Program-made: the position numbers and the translations under genes | Origin: Begonia masoniana | Taxonomy: Eukaryota > Streptophyta > Magnoliopsida > Cucurbitales > Begoniaceae | Reading direction: 5' to 3' | Length of the DNA stretch: 64,000 nt | NCBI GenBank assembly: GCA_022432975.1 | Contig: CM039511.1 | Span: forward strand, 19,370,557 to 19,434,556 | Shown here: positions 34,816 through 47,167 of the stretch, piece after piece | Layout of the letters: each line of letters begins with the position of its first letter | Numbering within the stretch: the first letter of the stretch is position 1 | The notes under the pieces: model-generated | Seen by the model: the letters and a program-made list of their open reading frames with translations, nothing else | Database searches by the model: none | What the model was told of the DNA's origin: nothing

Positions 34816-35930
34816 TTGTCACACGGGCAATACCCGTTCTGCCCTCCACTTTATTTAAATTGTTTTAATTAATTGTTTTAAGTTTTATTAAATTGATTTT
34901 TAAGATTTGTTTTAAGTTATTTTCTAAATGAACTTCAACGTTTTAATTTTGATTCTGATTCCGGTTTAAACAGTTTTAATTCCACACGAACGTCATTAAA
35001 GTTTATAAATGGAAGGATAAAAAAAAAAGTAATACGGTAAAAATTAGGATACGGGTAAGGGTCGCTACAGCCCGAGAGATGGATTTCATCTGATCGCTCT
35101 TCAGCACCCGAGCGCCATGGACTTCCATGAAGCCCATCTTCATCAAATGCGAGGTGTTGAATACGTCAGTTGGCCTTTGAACTATTCTCAGCTCACCAAC
35201 CGGTATCTGAAGCTCTGCTCGTTCAATGATCTTCATAATCAATGGCCCGTATGGGAGATTCGTCTTGGGTGCTCGCCTGACCTTACGCATGTGACTTAAA
35301 ATCAAGAAGCCATGGTCAAAAGGCTTCCCGTTGCTTCTCCATGACATAGAGATCCATGCAACTCATAAGATTTTGATGTCCCTCTCGCGGCAGAAAGGTG
35401 TGGGCTAGCATGTTGCGAAGAACCCGACCTCTAACATTCAGTTCTCTGGTTCGTGGCTTGACGAACACCTCAATGTTGGAATTGATATGAATTCCCCATA
35501 GGAACTCTACTCCCTCGAGCAATGTGACAAAAGGGCAGTCTCGGGAAGCATGGCAATATTGCTCCACCCCTTCTATGGCAAATCCCAGCACTGAGTTCAC
35601 TAGCTCTGGACGTATCATAAACTCCCTACCAAGGGCGTACGTCTTCAAATCAGTCAAAACTGCATTTCTTCCAGACGCTGTCAAGTTCGCGTAGAACAAA
35701 CAAACTATTATCTCACAAATATCGCCATTGGATGCATTTACCCTGCCCAAGCCGATGGCGTCAAAGATATCTTTGATCCCTAACGACTCCCAACCTGTAA
35801 AGTTGAAAGTCATACCATGACTAACTGAGCGTTTGCGCAAATCTTATTCAAACTTCTCTTTACACTCTTGATTTTGAAATTCCATGGCGCTAATCCAGCT
35901 AACCGATCTATTAATTCAGCATCTATCGTC

Positions 35931-36774
35931 GTTGCTAAAAAAAATTAAAACAAAATTAATAAAATACAAAAGTTAAAACGTTGAAAGTACTGATCAGGAT
36001 AATTCACTTGAAAGATTGCTATTGACAATCACCTTAGACAAAATTTCATTTCCAAGTAAGTTCTCAAGAAAGACTAGAAGGTCACTAACGGTCCACTTAA
36101 ATTCAAGTCTCCTAGACAGAACTTACTTACACAGTACAATAACACCACTTACACAGATGAAATCCAATTAACTACAGTATAATAGATAAATAACTAAAAA
36201 AAAAACAAACTCTATAACTAACCGGTGAACGCGGAGTAATATCGTAGGAAAGAGTAAAAATCAGTCGCTTACATAGAGCAAAATATTAAATCATTAAACA
36301 AAAAATTAATTAAAATGTCCATATTATGTTAAAATTCCTAAAGTAAATGATAAAATAAAAATAAAAATAAAAACTTCATACTTAGCCGTTGAACGCGGAG
36401 AAATATCGCCGAATAAAGAAACTAATTGAGAGATTTTTGTGTGAGTTGAAGAATGAGAGGGGGGTTTAAATAGGGGGATGGAGGCCGGCCGATCTAGTTG
36501 GACCGGTCGACCTCCATATAGTACAAAACCCGTGACGAAAGTCACAGGTTTTGCCTGTTATTCAAGGAGGCTGGTCGGTAAAGTTGGACTAGCCGGCCTC
36601 CCCAAATATTTGGTGTATAAAAAAATAGAGGCCGGCCGGTCCAACTAGACAGGCCAGCCTCCCCTCGGTGGCCACTGCTCAGTCTGGACTAAAAGGTTTG
36701 ATTTACTTATTTTTGTAACTTTGAGATTTTTTGTGATGAATAGTAAAATTTAAGGTTTAAATTAAAAAAAACCC
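35931..36774 (-). repeat. MULE right TIR with promoter
   Basis: 844 bp, inverted copy of the left TIR, with a single AACCCGTGAC hairpin unit instead of two, and the mirrored TTTAAATA box near 36470. The inner end, AATTTTTTTTAGCAAC on the minus strand, again precedes a gene start. Confidence 0.8.
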
Positions 36775-36911
36775 AAAATTTAAAAGATAAAACTAACTTG
36801 ATTTGACTTGTAAACTTTGATCTTTGTGATAGTTTAACATGAACGACCTGTCACAAAAAATTACTTGGAGAGTACACGTTACATAAAGCGTCATTATAAT
36901 TAAAATAAAAA

Positions 36912-37568
36912 AGAAAAAAAAACCTAAACTATATGGTCAGTGACAAAATAACTTTAAACTATGTTGGTTAACAAAACAAAAATTAAACTATTATCTATTA
37001 ACAAAGTAAATATTCAACTATGGTTTCTAGAAAACAATGGTCTTGCAGAAAATAGCCACCAGTAATTGCATGAACGCCGAGAAATTCAAGAATTATGGCA
37101 AAATCCCTAAACTCGGGAATTAGGGCAAAACTTCACTAAAATTGCCAATACGCAGTCGAAAATTGTCAGATTTGAAAGAGGACTAACCCTTTAAAGTCGA
37201 AATAAATTTAGAAGGATCGGTGAACGTCGATTAAACAAACGAAGTATAGAGGAAATCGTACTTGCATTTTCAATAGAAGTGCAGGCGCCCGAACTCAAAA
37301 TACAAAAAATCCCATTTGGGAAACGACGCCTGCAGTTCCACGTGGGCGCCCACACTTTTACTACATAGAAATTTCACTAGGAGCTTGCGGTTCCACGCGG
37401 GCGTTCATTCGGTCACTCGTATCCATTTTACGGGCGACTATATATGTGTTTTCCAGAAACCATAGTTGAAAGTTTGTTTCCTTATTAAATAAAAGTTTAA
37501 GGTTTGTTTTGTTAATTAACATAGTTTAAGATTTATTTTGTCTCTAATCCTATAGTTTAGAGTTTTTT
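36912..37568. mobile_element. MITE-like element with about 115-bp TIRs
   Basis: The left arm (36920-37035: CTAAACTAT, GACAAAATAA, TTAACAAAACAAA, CAACTATGGTTTCT) is the inverted match of the right arm (37455-37568). The middle is non-coding. Target duplication not determined; ends are approximate. Confidence 0.6.
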
Positions 37569-37932
37569 ATGATATTTTCCTAAATAAAAATAACAGTAAT
37601 TATTATATGATACATATCACATAGACTAATCTACCACTCAATCTTACTCATTATTGTGAAAGCATAGTCCCAATTTTCTTGTATAGACGCTTGTGTTGTA
37701 TTGCATTCGTTGTGACAATACACATGTGCATTGTCATTCACGTGATGCATATGGATACTGTAGTGAAAACATCGTAAAATATATAAAAGTGTGTGTAATT
37801 TTTTTTACAAAAGATTAGAAATATATATTTTTACAAAATTTATTGAATTTTTGTTCAATTGAAAAAATAAAAGTTAAATAATAAATCATAACGAAAGAAA
37901 ATAATTTTCCATAAAATAAGTAAAAAAAAAAA

Positions 37933-38372
37933 GGTAAAATCCAAAATACCCCCTGAAGTATGAGTATTTATTTAAAAAACTCTCAACAAAAAGTTATCGC
38001 AGTCAAAACTTTGAACTATCGAAAACTCTAAAAAAAAAAAAAACACCAGCGAAGCACCGCATGCCCCCGAATTATACTTCGGGGGGCTGAATCCAAATTG
38101 CGGCCCCCTGCATAGCCGTATATGAAGACACTCGGTGGGCCACGTAAAACTTATGGCCCCCACGTTCCACGGGGGAAGATGCAGGGATCTCTGACCTTCG
38201 CACACGTGCGCTGCACGCAGACACATGTGGGGGGCTACACCACGTATTCGACCCGTCGCATTATACGGAAATGCACGTGAATCAACTTCGAGGGCCGCAA
38301 ATCTGACTCGGTCGTCGCGTTTCATAGAAAATTTAATGCGGGGGGCCATAATTTCTAACTCGACCCCCAGAG
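37933..38372. repeat. GGGGGGCC-rich repeat, left part
   Basis: It opens with TAAAATCCAAAATACCCCCT, typical of a TIR of MULE-like repeats in plants. It then carries several GGGGGGC(C/T) motifs followed by AT-rich words. It continues after element H at 57119-57250. No coding sequence recognised. Confidence 0.45.
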
Positions 38373-39313
38373 TGTAACACCCGAAATTTTTCCTATAACG
38401 TGTGTGACATTAGATTTAGATGAGATAAGATAGCTTAGTGTTAAGTAATGAGGGTTTTAAGTTTTGAGCAAAATGAAGTGTTAATATGTTGAAGAGTAAA
38501 AAAGCTATGGTTGAAAAGTCAAAGACAAGTCAAAAGATTATAAACCAATGAAATGGCAAAGAAGTGTGTGAATGAATGGGGGAATTCACGTTGAAGGATA
38601 AAACCAAAAGTGAGTTGTTTTGGAATCCTTTTTTAACGTGCTTATAAAGTGTTGAATTTCAGGTTTTTGGGTTTTGGTAATTCTAGTCGCTATGCCGCTC
38701 GTTTTTGTCGTATTGCAAACAACACAAGGTTCAATTGTTTCAACGTTTTCGTTAATATTTTGGAGTCGATTTTTCGTGATTTTTAAGTGTCAAGGATTCG
38801 AGAGTGTCGGGAATGTTTGGTAAAAGTTTTGGGTGATTTGGAGGTGATTGGCTTGAGAAAAAATGGAGGAAAGAAGGAAGATGTCGAAGGAGGCGCGCGC
38901 AGTGCCGATCAATCGGCAGGAGCTACTGCTCCTCGATCGCGCACCCGAGAGGGTGCCGATCGATCGGCACCAGCGCGTGCACTGGGGCGCACGCAGTGCG
39001 CTGCTGCGTGCGCGGTGCGCACAACAGAGTTTTCGATAGTTCTTTTGTTTTCTCAAGCCAATTTTCGATTGGGCGCCCAACCGAGCCAACTTGCAATTTT
39101 TTTAAAATTTTCGATTTTCAAATATATTTTAACCCGACCTTTTTTGACACGTTTTACACGTATTTTGAGCATGTTTTCCAACTATTTTTGAGGGTTCGAA
39201 AAACCCAAAAATAGAGTCAAAATTTTATCAAAAATTATTTTAAAATTCGTTTTAAAAGCGGGATTGGTTAGCAAAGTAGCGCACAGAGCCGGGGCGGGTT
39301 CGGGGGCGTTACA
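38373..39313 (+). mobile_element. Gypsy H: 5' LTR
   Basis: 941 bp, TGTAACACCC to GGCGTTACA. It contains a palindrome cluster (38903-38971): GCCGATCAATCGGC, AGGAGC/GCTCCT and GTGCCGATCGATCGGCAC. Confidence 0.92.
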
Positions 39314-39316
39314 AGT

Positions 39317-39328
39317 TGGTATCAGAGC
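39317..39328 (+). other. Primer binding site of gypsy H
   Basis: TGGTATCAGAGC, complementary to initiator tRNA-Met, three bases after the LTR. Confidence 0.9.
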
Positions 39329-39363
39329 AAAATTCGTCAAATCGTTCAAAGGATTACCTGACA

Positions 39364-42300
39364 ATGTCGGCCGTCATGCAACGTGCTTCACCGACTGTAG
39401 TTTATCTATCTAAGATTAGATTGTTTTTAACCCTGTACAGGAATAGAAAAATGCTGAGATCTCCTAGACAACCCAGGGGAGAACAGCCGAGAGAGCAATC
39501 AGAGGATCCTAATAGGCAACTCCGGGATTTACTTAATATACAATCTAAACTGCTGGGAGTTTTCATGAACCAAGGTATACCGGGAAACCTTGGAGCGGGG
39601 TCCAGCACAGGAGTGAGTTCTAGTGGGGAAAGATTTAGAAGATTAAATCCTCCAGCGTTTGAAGGCAGTTTGACAGATCCTACAGCTTCGGAAAGGTGGA
39701 TTTATACAATCGAGAACATGTTTAAGCTTGTTGACGTGGAGGGGTAAAATAAAGTAAAGTGTGCCACTTTTCACCTGACTAATGATGCGCAGAGTTGGTG
39801 GGAGACGGTAGAGGCGACTACCGGTCCTCAAGGTATCACCTGGAAAGAGTTTAAGGATCTGTTCTTTGATAAATATTACAACCGGACAGCCCACGGTGCA
39901 AAGAGAATGGAATTTTTGGGATTGAAGCAAACAGGATTGGTAGGAGAATATATTCAACAGTTTGAATCATTGTCCCGATTTGCCAGCCATATAGTTAGCC
40001 GGGAAGAAGATAAAGTATTTCAGTTTGTGCAGGAATTGAAACCAGAAATATATATGTTGGTGAAAACCTTCGGGATTGATGGAGTGTCGTTCAATAGAGT
40101 GGTGGCTAAAGCTTTAGAGATGGAGGAGGCTGCTGGCAAATTTATTAAACCTGCTGAAGCCCTGAAGAGGATAATTAAGGATATTACAGCCCAGTTTAGC
40201 CGAGGTGGATCGTCTTCTCAGTCTCAGGGCACCAAGCGACCGGGAGGAAATTTAAATGATCAGCGAGGAGGCAAGAAGCCACAACAATAGCAGCAGCAAC
40301 AACAGAAGAAAAGGTTTCCGCAGTGTCCAAAGTGCTTGAAGTCCCATCCTGGAGAGTGTGGGCAATATGATGGTAAATGTTACAACTGTTTTGAAGCTGG
40401 TCATGTTTCCCGTGATTGTCCAAAGCCGAAAGTCGCCCGATGCTTTAAATGCAACCAGCCCGGTCATATAGCTACCAATTGCCCTGCAGTAAAGAAAGGT
40501 CCAGTCAAAGCTATGCCCAGAATCTTGGCTATGATCGAGCCTGATGGCGAGGATCATTCTGTAGTGATTTCAGGTACTGTAATTGTTAATTCAGTGCCAG
40601 CATTTACATTGATAGATTCGGGTGCATCCCATTCGTTTGTAGCAACAGCTTTTGTGGTGAAATTGAACTTAGAAGTGAAGCCCGCTAGGTGTATATTCGA
40701 TGTGACTCTACCGTCTAGCGAGTGCCTACATTCTGATTAGGTTGAGCAGGATGGTCTGATCTCAATCGGAAGAAAGCAACTGCCAGCTACTTTGATTGTG
40801 ATGGGGATAACCGGGTATGATGTGATACTCGGTATGGACTGGTTATTTCGACATCATGCGACGATTGACTGCAGAGATGGGACTGTCAATTCTATCCTCC
40901 AAACGGTGAGAAGCTTTCACTACAGTTTTTGAGGAGTGTACAGAAGCTCTCAGTTATGGCGCCAATGGAGGCTCGGGGGTCTATTATGGGTGAGTTCGTT
41001 TGTTTTCTTGTAGCTATAGTAGATTCCCAGTCTTTGGTAGCAGTTAAACCTAAGGATGTACTAGTTGTTCGTGAGTTTCCCAAAGTGTTTTTGGATGATT
41101 TGTCTGGTCTACCTCTGGATTGGGAAATCGAGTTTGCAATTGACACATATTCTAGAGCTGAACCTATGTCGAAGAACCCATACAGGTTGTCTCCTCCTGA
41201 ATTGAAAGAATTGAAGAAGCAACTGGAAGAATTAGTTTATAAGGGGTTTATACGCCCTAGTTTCTCGCCGTGGGGAGCACCCGTTTTGTTTGTGAAGAAG
41301 AAGGACGGGTCTCTCCGAATGTGCATTGATTACCGGGAGTTGAACAAGCTGACCGTTAAAAACAAGTATCCGTTGCCGAGAATTGATGACTTGTTTGATC
41401 AGCTTAAAGGAGCCCGAGTATTTTCTAAGATTGATTTGAGATCGGGGTATTATCAGTTGAAGGTTAAATCGCAAGATATCTTGAAGACAGCCTTCCGGAC
41501 GAGATATGGACATTATGTGTTTTTGGTTATGTCGTTCGGACTTACGAATTCTCCAGCTGCATTTATGGACCTGATGAATCAGGTATTTCGAGAGTATCTC
41601 GATAAATTTGTAATTGTGTTTATCGACGATATTCTGGTTTATTCCCGTGATGAAGAGGAGCACAAGGAGCATTTAAGAATTGTTTTGGAGACTTTGAAGC
41701 GACATCAGCCGTATGCAAAATTTTCAAAATGTGAATTTTGGCTGACTAAGGTACATTTTCTTGGTCATGTTATAAGTAGTGGAGGAGTAGCAGTGGATCC
41801 AGCCAAGATTCAATTGATTCGAAAATGGCCTAAGCCGATGAATATCAGTGAAATTAGGAGTTTTCTAGGGTTGGCTAGATATTACATAAAATTTATTGAG
41901 GGCTTTTTGAAGATAGCAGCACCTTTAACTCGTTTGACCAGAAAAGACGTGAAGTATGAATGGTCAGAAGATTGTGAGCTGAGTTTTCAGATGCTGAAGT
42001 AGAAATTGATGACAGCTCCGGTGTTGACATTACCAGTAGCCGAGAAGTTCAGTATTTATTGTGATGCCTCTCGGATTGGTTTGGGTTGTGTGCTGATGGA
42101 GAAGGATAAGGTGATAGCCTATGCTTCTAGGCAGCTGAAGCCTTATGAGAAGGATTATCTAACCCATGACCTGGAATTAGCAGCAGTGGTCTTTGGCTTG
42201 AAAATCTGGAGGCATTACTTGTATGGTCAGCAGTGCGAGGTATATTCAGATCATAAAAGTCTGAAGTATATCTTCACTCAAAAGAAGTTAAATATGAGGC

Positions 42301-43006
42301 AGCGACGGTGGTTAGAGTTTATGAAGGACTACGATCTGGAAATCAAGTACCACCCGGTAAAGCCAATGTTGTAGCGGATGCGTTAAGTCGTGTGTCGACC
42401 TCAGTGTCTGCAATGGAGTCTGAGATGTCCAGGGAGTTGGCTATGGAGTTTCAGAGATTTGATTTGGAGTTGGTTTCAAATTTAACAGCAGTGATAGCAG
42501 ATTTATCTCTGAAGCCTACAATTTTGAAGAAAATTAGAGAAGCTCATCAGGGGGATTCATAATGCAATAAGTTCAAGCTGAGTATGTTGTCTGATGACCG
42601 GACGGAGTTCAGCTACTCAGAGGATGGTATACTGAAGTTTCGTAATCGATGGTATGTTCTGAGCAACTTCGGAAGGAGATTTTAGCTGAAGCTCATTCTT
42701 CAAGGTTTTCTGTTTACCCTGGTAGCACGAAGATGTACAGAGACCTCAAACAACATTAATGGTGGCCTGGCATGAAGAAATCTGTAGCTGAATACATGGA
42801 AACATGCTTGGTCTATCAGCAGGTGAAAGCAAAACATCAAAGACCTGTTGGGAAGTTACAGCCACTGCCAGTTCCTGAGTGGAAGTGGGACCAAATTTCT
42901 ATGGACTTTGTGGTTGGTTTACCTAGAATGACTAGAGGATTTGATGGTATATGGGTGATTGTGGATCACTTAACCAAATCAGCCCATTTTCTACCAGTAA
43001 AGATGA
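39364..43006 (+). pseudogene. Gypsy H gag-pol, 5' part, broken
   Basis: Order: Gag capsid (QFVQELKPEIYM near 40020); two CCHC knuckles (CYNCFEAGHVSRDC and CFKCNQPGHIATNC, 40375-40490), where most relatives here have one; protease LIDSGASHSF (about 40610); reverse transcriptase ([13 protein letters not shown] to FIDDILVYS, 41250-41650); RNase H ([10 protein letters not shown]); integrase start ([13 protein letters not shown]), cut by element G. Stops at 39745, 40288, 40738 and 42000, frameshifts near 40890 and 42360, and gaps near 42560-42660. The stop at 40288 lies in a CAG run, so it fits CAG to TAG. The ATG is uncertain; 39451 is an alternative. Confidence 0.85.
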
Positions 43007-43665
43007 CGTATTGTAACACCCCACATTTTCAGCCAGGTGATTTTCTTAACGGAATTAACTGTCACCCTTATTTTTGGACCTTTTGATTTAAATTTAATAC
43101 CAAGATTTGTTCCAAATTGTGTGAACTAGGTTGAGTGGCAAAATTGAAATTAGGGTGGGCTGTGATCGATATATAAGGAGATGGAAAGTTTTTAAATCTC
43201 ACCAATACTACTGTAGCCGACACTTTCTCCTTTCAGCAATTTCCCTCTCCCGAGCTCTCGCTCTCTGCCTGCCAGTAATCCTTCCTTCGACGAATGATTC
43301 CCTTGCCATTTCTCGGATACTCTACGCTCGAGATATGGATTAGACAATGTAGTTGTTAGTTAGTTGTTAAACTCTGTTTTTCAGCTTGGTGTTGGAGTTT
43401 GGTTTCTCCAATGGCCGAGTAGCAATAGCAACATTTATAACCTGGATTTTTGTAATGTCACTTTCGAATCGATTCTGGACATTTAATATAACCGACCCTG
43501 ATTAATCATTAGTTGGACCTAGTTGTTTTGGTTTTGGATTTCTGACTGCACACAGAGAACTAGACTAGGGGATTCGGAAATGACTTTAGTTATTAGATTC
43601 TAGGATGACTTGTGATTGGAACTTTTAGGGTTTTGTTTTAACTACTGTGATGTGAAATGTTTCAG

Positions 43666-43711
43666 GTGAAGAAGTTCGAAGAAAAGAAGTTCAAGTTGCT
43701 AAGGAAACCAG
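43666..43711 (+). other. Putative 46-nt microexon in LTR G (5' copy)
   Basis: After TTTCAG and before GTAAGT; GAA-rich (GTGAAGAAGTTCGAAG), like an exonic splicing enhancer. The same segment in the 3' LTR is 52283-52328. Confidence 0.5.
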
Positions 43712-45010
43712 GTAAGTGAATGTGTAAGGTTTCTGGCCATTAGGGCCCTACATCACAAGAATGCTAGGTAGAAATCGATACGATGATTAGAAGTTATTTA
43801 AGCTACTGTCTGTTACTTATGTTGAGGTTGACTTAATGGTATGATTTTTCGTCGGATGAATGCACTATTCTGTGGCTTGATGAGTTAGGAGTTCTCATGT
43901 TCATGCATCACGAACGTTTTATACATATGATAATGTTTTAAGAGCATGTTTTCCTCATGAACAAGATAAGAACATAAAATTTATGCAACGTGAATTAAGT
44001 GAGGGTTGGGGGTGGTTTGACGTATGTCACTGTCCAAAAGGAAGGACCATGATTACGACCCGTAAGGGACTATATATACTCTCACTGTCAACCCCCCTTT
44101 ACCTGCACAAATCCTCTCTTAATTCACACAACCTGAATGATGAATATGAATGATGAATATGAATGATGAATATGAATGATGAGCATGAATGATTAGGAAC
44201 GATGATATGACGATGAATATGAACGATGAACAAGAATGAAGACCTTGAGTATGAATATGAATAAGAAAAGATTCATGAGCATTTGTTTTCTTAAAATGAG
44301 CATTCACGCATACTTGTTAGCATTGCATTCCTTACTAAGCATTAGGCTGTTAGTTTAAACCTTATGATGTAGGTGAAGATTTAGCAGGTGAGGATTCCAA
44401 ATTCAGTGATGATGTCTAAAGGCTGGTTGCAGGATGGTGCTCAAGGTGGAAGACTGTGGCTGGCAGGCGAATATAACCCATAATTAAGCTCATAATGTGT
44501 CAGTAAGATTTATGATGAACTGATGTTTAAGTAGAACGAGATTATATTTTAACATTGAGCTTCGTAATTGTCTGGTTTAACTACTGAGTCTGGGGATGAT
44601 TTAATATGGAAGAGTTACTTTAACTAAGTCTTCCGTATAAGAATGTTTGGATGAGTCTCTGATTTTCATACATATGAGTGTTGAGTCAATGTGGATTGAA
44701 GTCTGTTAAGAGTCTGCATCTACCGACGGATGGTTTCTATCGGAAGATGATAAGAGTATGCATCTACCGACGGATGATTTCTATCGGAAGGTGTATTAAG
44801 TGAACACGTGAATTACACATGTCTATCGGTAGATGTAAGGTATTTCAAATACCGGATGATATAAGAGCTAGTTCGTCGTCTAGTGACCGGTAGATGCTTT
44901 ACCATCAGTCGATGTGAGTCTATGACTCTATCGGCAGATGCAATTTAAGAGATGTTTAGAAACAGATGTGTCGCGTGGCGGGCACGTGACCATCGGTCGA
45001 TGCGAGTCTA

Positions 45011-46516
<1,506 letters not shown>

Positions 46517-47008
46517 CTTACTAAGCATTAGGCTGTTAGTTTAAACCTTATGATGTAGGTGAAGATTAGCAGGTGAGGATTCCAAATTCAGTGATGATGT
46601 CTAAGCTGGTTGCAGGATGGTGCTCAAGGTGGAAGACTGTGGCTGGCAGGCGAATATAACCCATAATTAAGCTCATAATGTGTCAGTAAGATTTATGATG
46701 AACTGATGTTTAAGTAGAACGAGATTATATTTTAACATTGAGCTTCGTAATTGTCTGGTTTAATACTGAGTCTGGGGATGATTTTAAATATGGAAAGAGT
46801 TACTTTAACTAAGTCTTCCGTATAGAATGTTTGGATGAGTCTCTGATTTTCATACATATGAGTGTTGAGTCAATGTGGATTGAAGTCTGTTAAGTATATA
46901 TATAGTATATAATACTAATAATGAACAAGGTGCTTGAAGTAAGAACCGATTGATTAAGAGGTTAAGTTATGAATTACGTGACGACTCCAACTGGAGTCGT
47001 TACAATTA

Positions 47009-47020
47009 TGGTATCAAAGC
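47009..47020 (+). other. Primer binding site of gypsy G
   Basis: TGGTATCAAAGC, one base different from the usual initiator tRNA-Met match. Confidence 0.85.
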
Positions 47021-47094
47021 AAAACCGGGTTCTAAAATCGATTCTGCAGACAGCCTCCCAGCACAGATTGCCACCTGAGTATACTCCAGCAACT

Positions 47095-47157
47095 GTAAGT
47101 AATTACGTTTTTAAGTAATGTCATTATGTTAAGATGTATTTATGAATATTTGTTTAG
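47095..47157 (+). other. Intron-like segment upstream of gag, gypsy G
   Basis: 63 nt from CAACT/GTAAGT to TGTTTAG/G, ten bases before the gag ATG at 47168. Same borders and length as in element I, 62 nt in element B. Confidence 0.5.
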
Positions 47158-47167
47158 GAATCTCAAA

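Larger units (their letters stand above)
31317..35069 (+). mobile_element. Gypsy J: solo LTR (3.75 kb)
   Basis: It runs from TGTAATACCCGGC to GGGTCGCTACA with target duplication GCCCG on both sides (31312-31316, 35070-35074) and no internal domain. It is the same family as LTRs A and I. A TATA-like TAATATAAAAAC (31657), a donor-like CCTAG/GTAAGA (31868) and the microexon-like segment (32248-32291) are in order. It is enlarged by two arrays of a 15-bp unit and a duplicated 0.38-kb LTR segment (33207-33592 and 34346-34735). Confidence 0.93.
31011..35885 (-). pseudogene. Second MULE gene, Transposase_32-like protein, broken
   Basis: It starts at ATG 35885 (MEFQNQECKEKFE), just inside the right TIR, with a stop about 14 codons in. 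The core reads IVCLFYANLTASGRNAVL, FMIRPELVNSVLGF and NVRGRVLRNMLAHTFLP, then DLYVMEKQ and DHGFLILSHM with a frame change near 35320. This resembles the putative plant transposon protein domain (Transposase_32). The C-terminal part beyond solo LTR J (31011-31316) is Gln/Met-rich (QYQQMYQMQQTHQQHLHQ) and ends in acidic SLDEDDDDPPA. Solo LTR J (31317-35069) splits it. Position opposite mudrA recalls mudrB of maize MuDR, but no similarity to MURB is claimed. Confidence 0.65.
27340..36774. mobile_element. MULE with long TIRs and two genes
   Basis: It is bounded by GGGTTTTTTTTAATTTAAA at both ends in inverted orientation. The perfect 9-bp target duplication AAAATTTAA (27331-27339, 36775-36783) is diagnostic of Mutator-like elements. 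TIRs are 27340-28275 and 35931-36774. A mudrA-like gene runs + from 28277 and a second gene runs - from 35885, ending convergently near 30.8-31.0 kb. Without solo LTR J and a plastid insert, the element is about 5.2 kb. Both genes are broken. Confidence 0.93.

Noticed and set aside
36324..36545. Frames at 36324-36545 and 27592-27829 as a duplicated gene pair
   Set aside because: They are the two TIRs of the MULE, hence the similarity; they contain promoter-like DNA, not conserved coding sequence.
38787..39191. Overlapping Arg/Ala-rich frames in LTR H on both strands
   Set aside because: They run through the palindrome cluster, and similar frames in the 3' LTR are shifted by indels, so there is no selection on coding.
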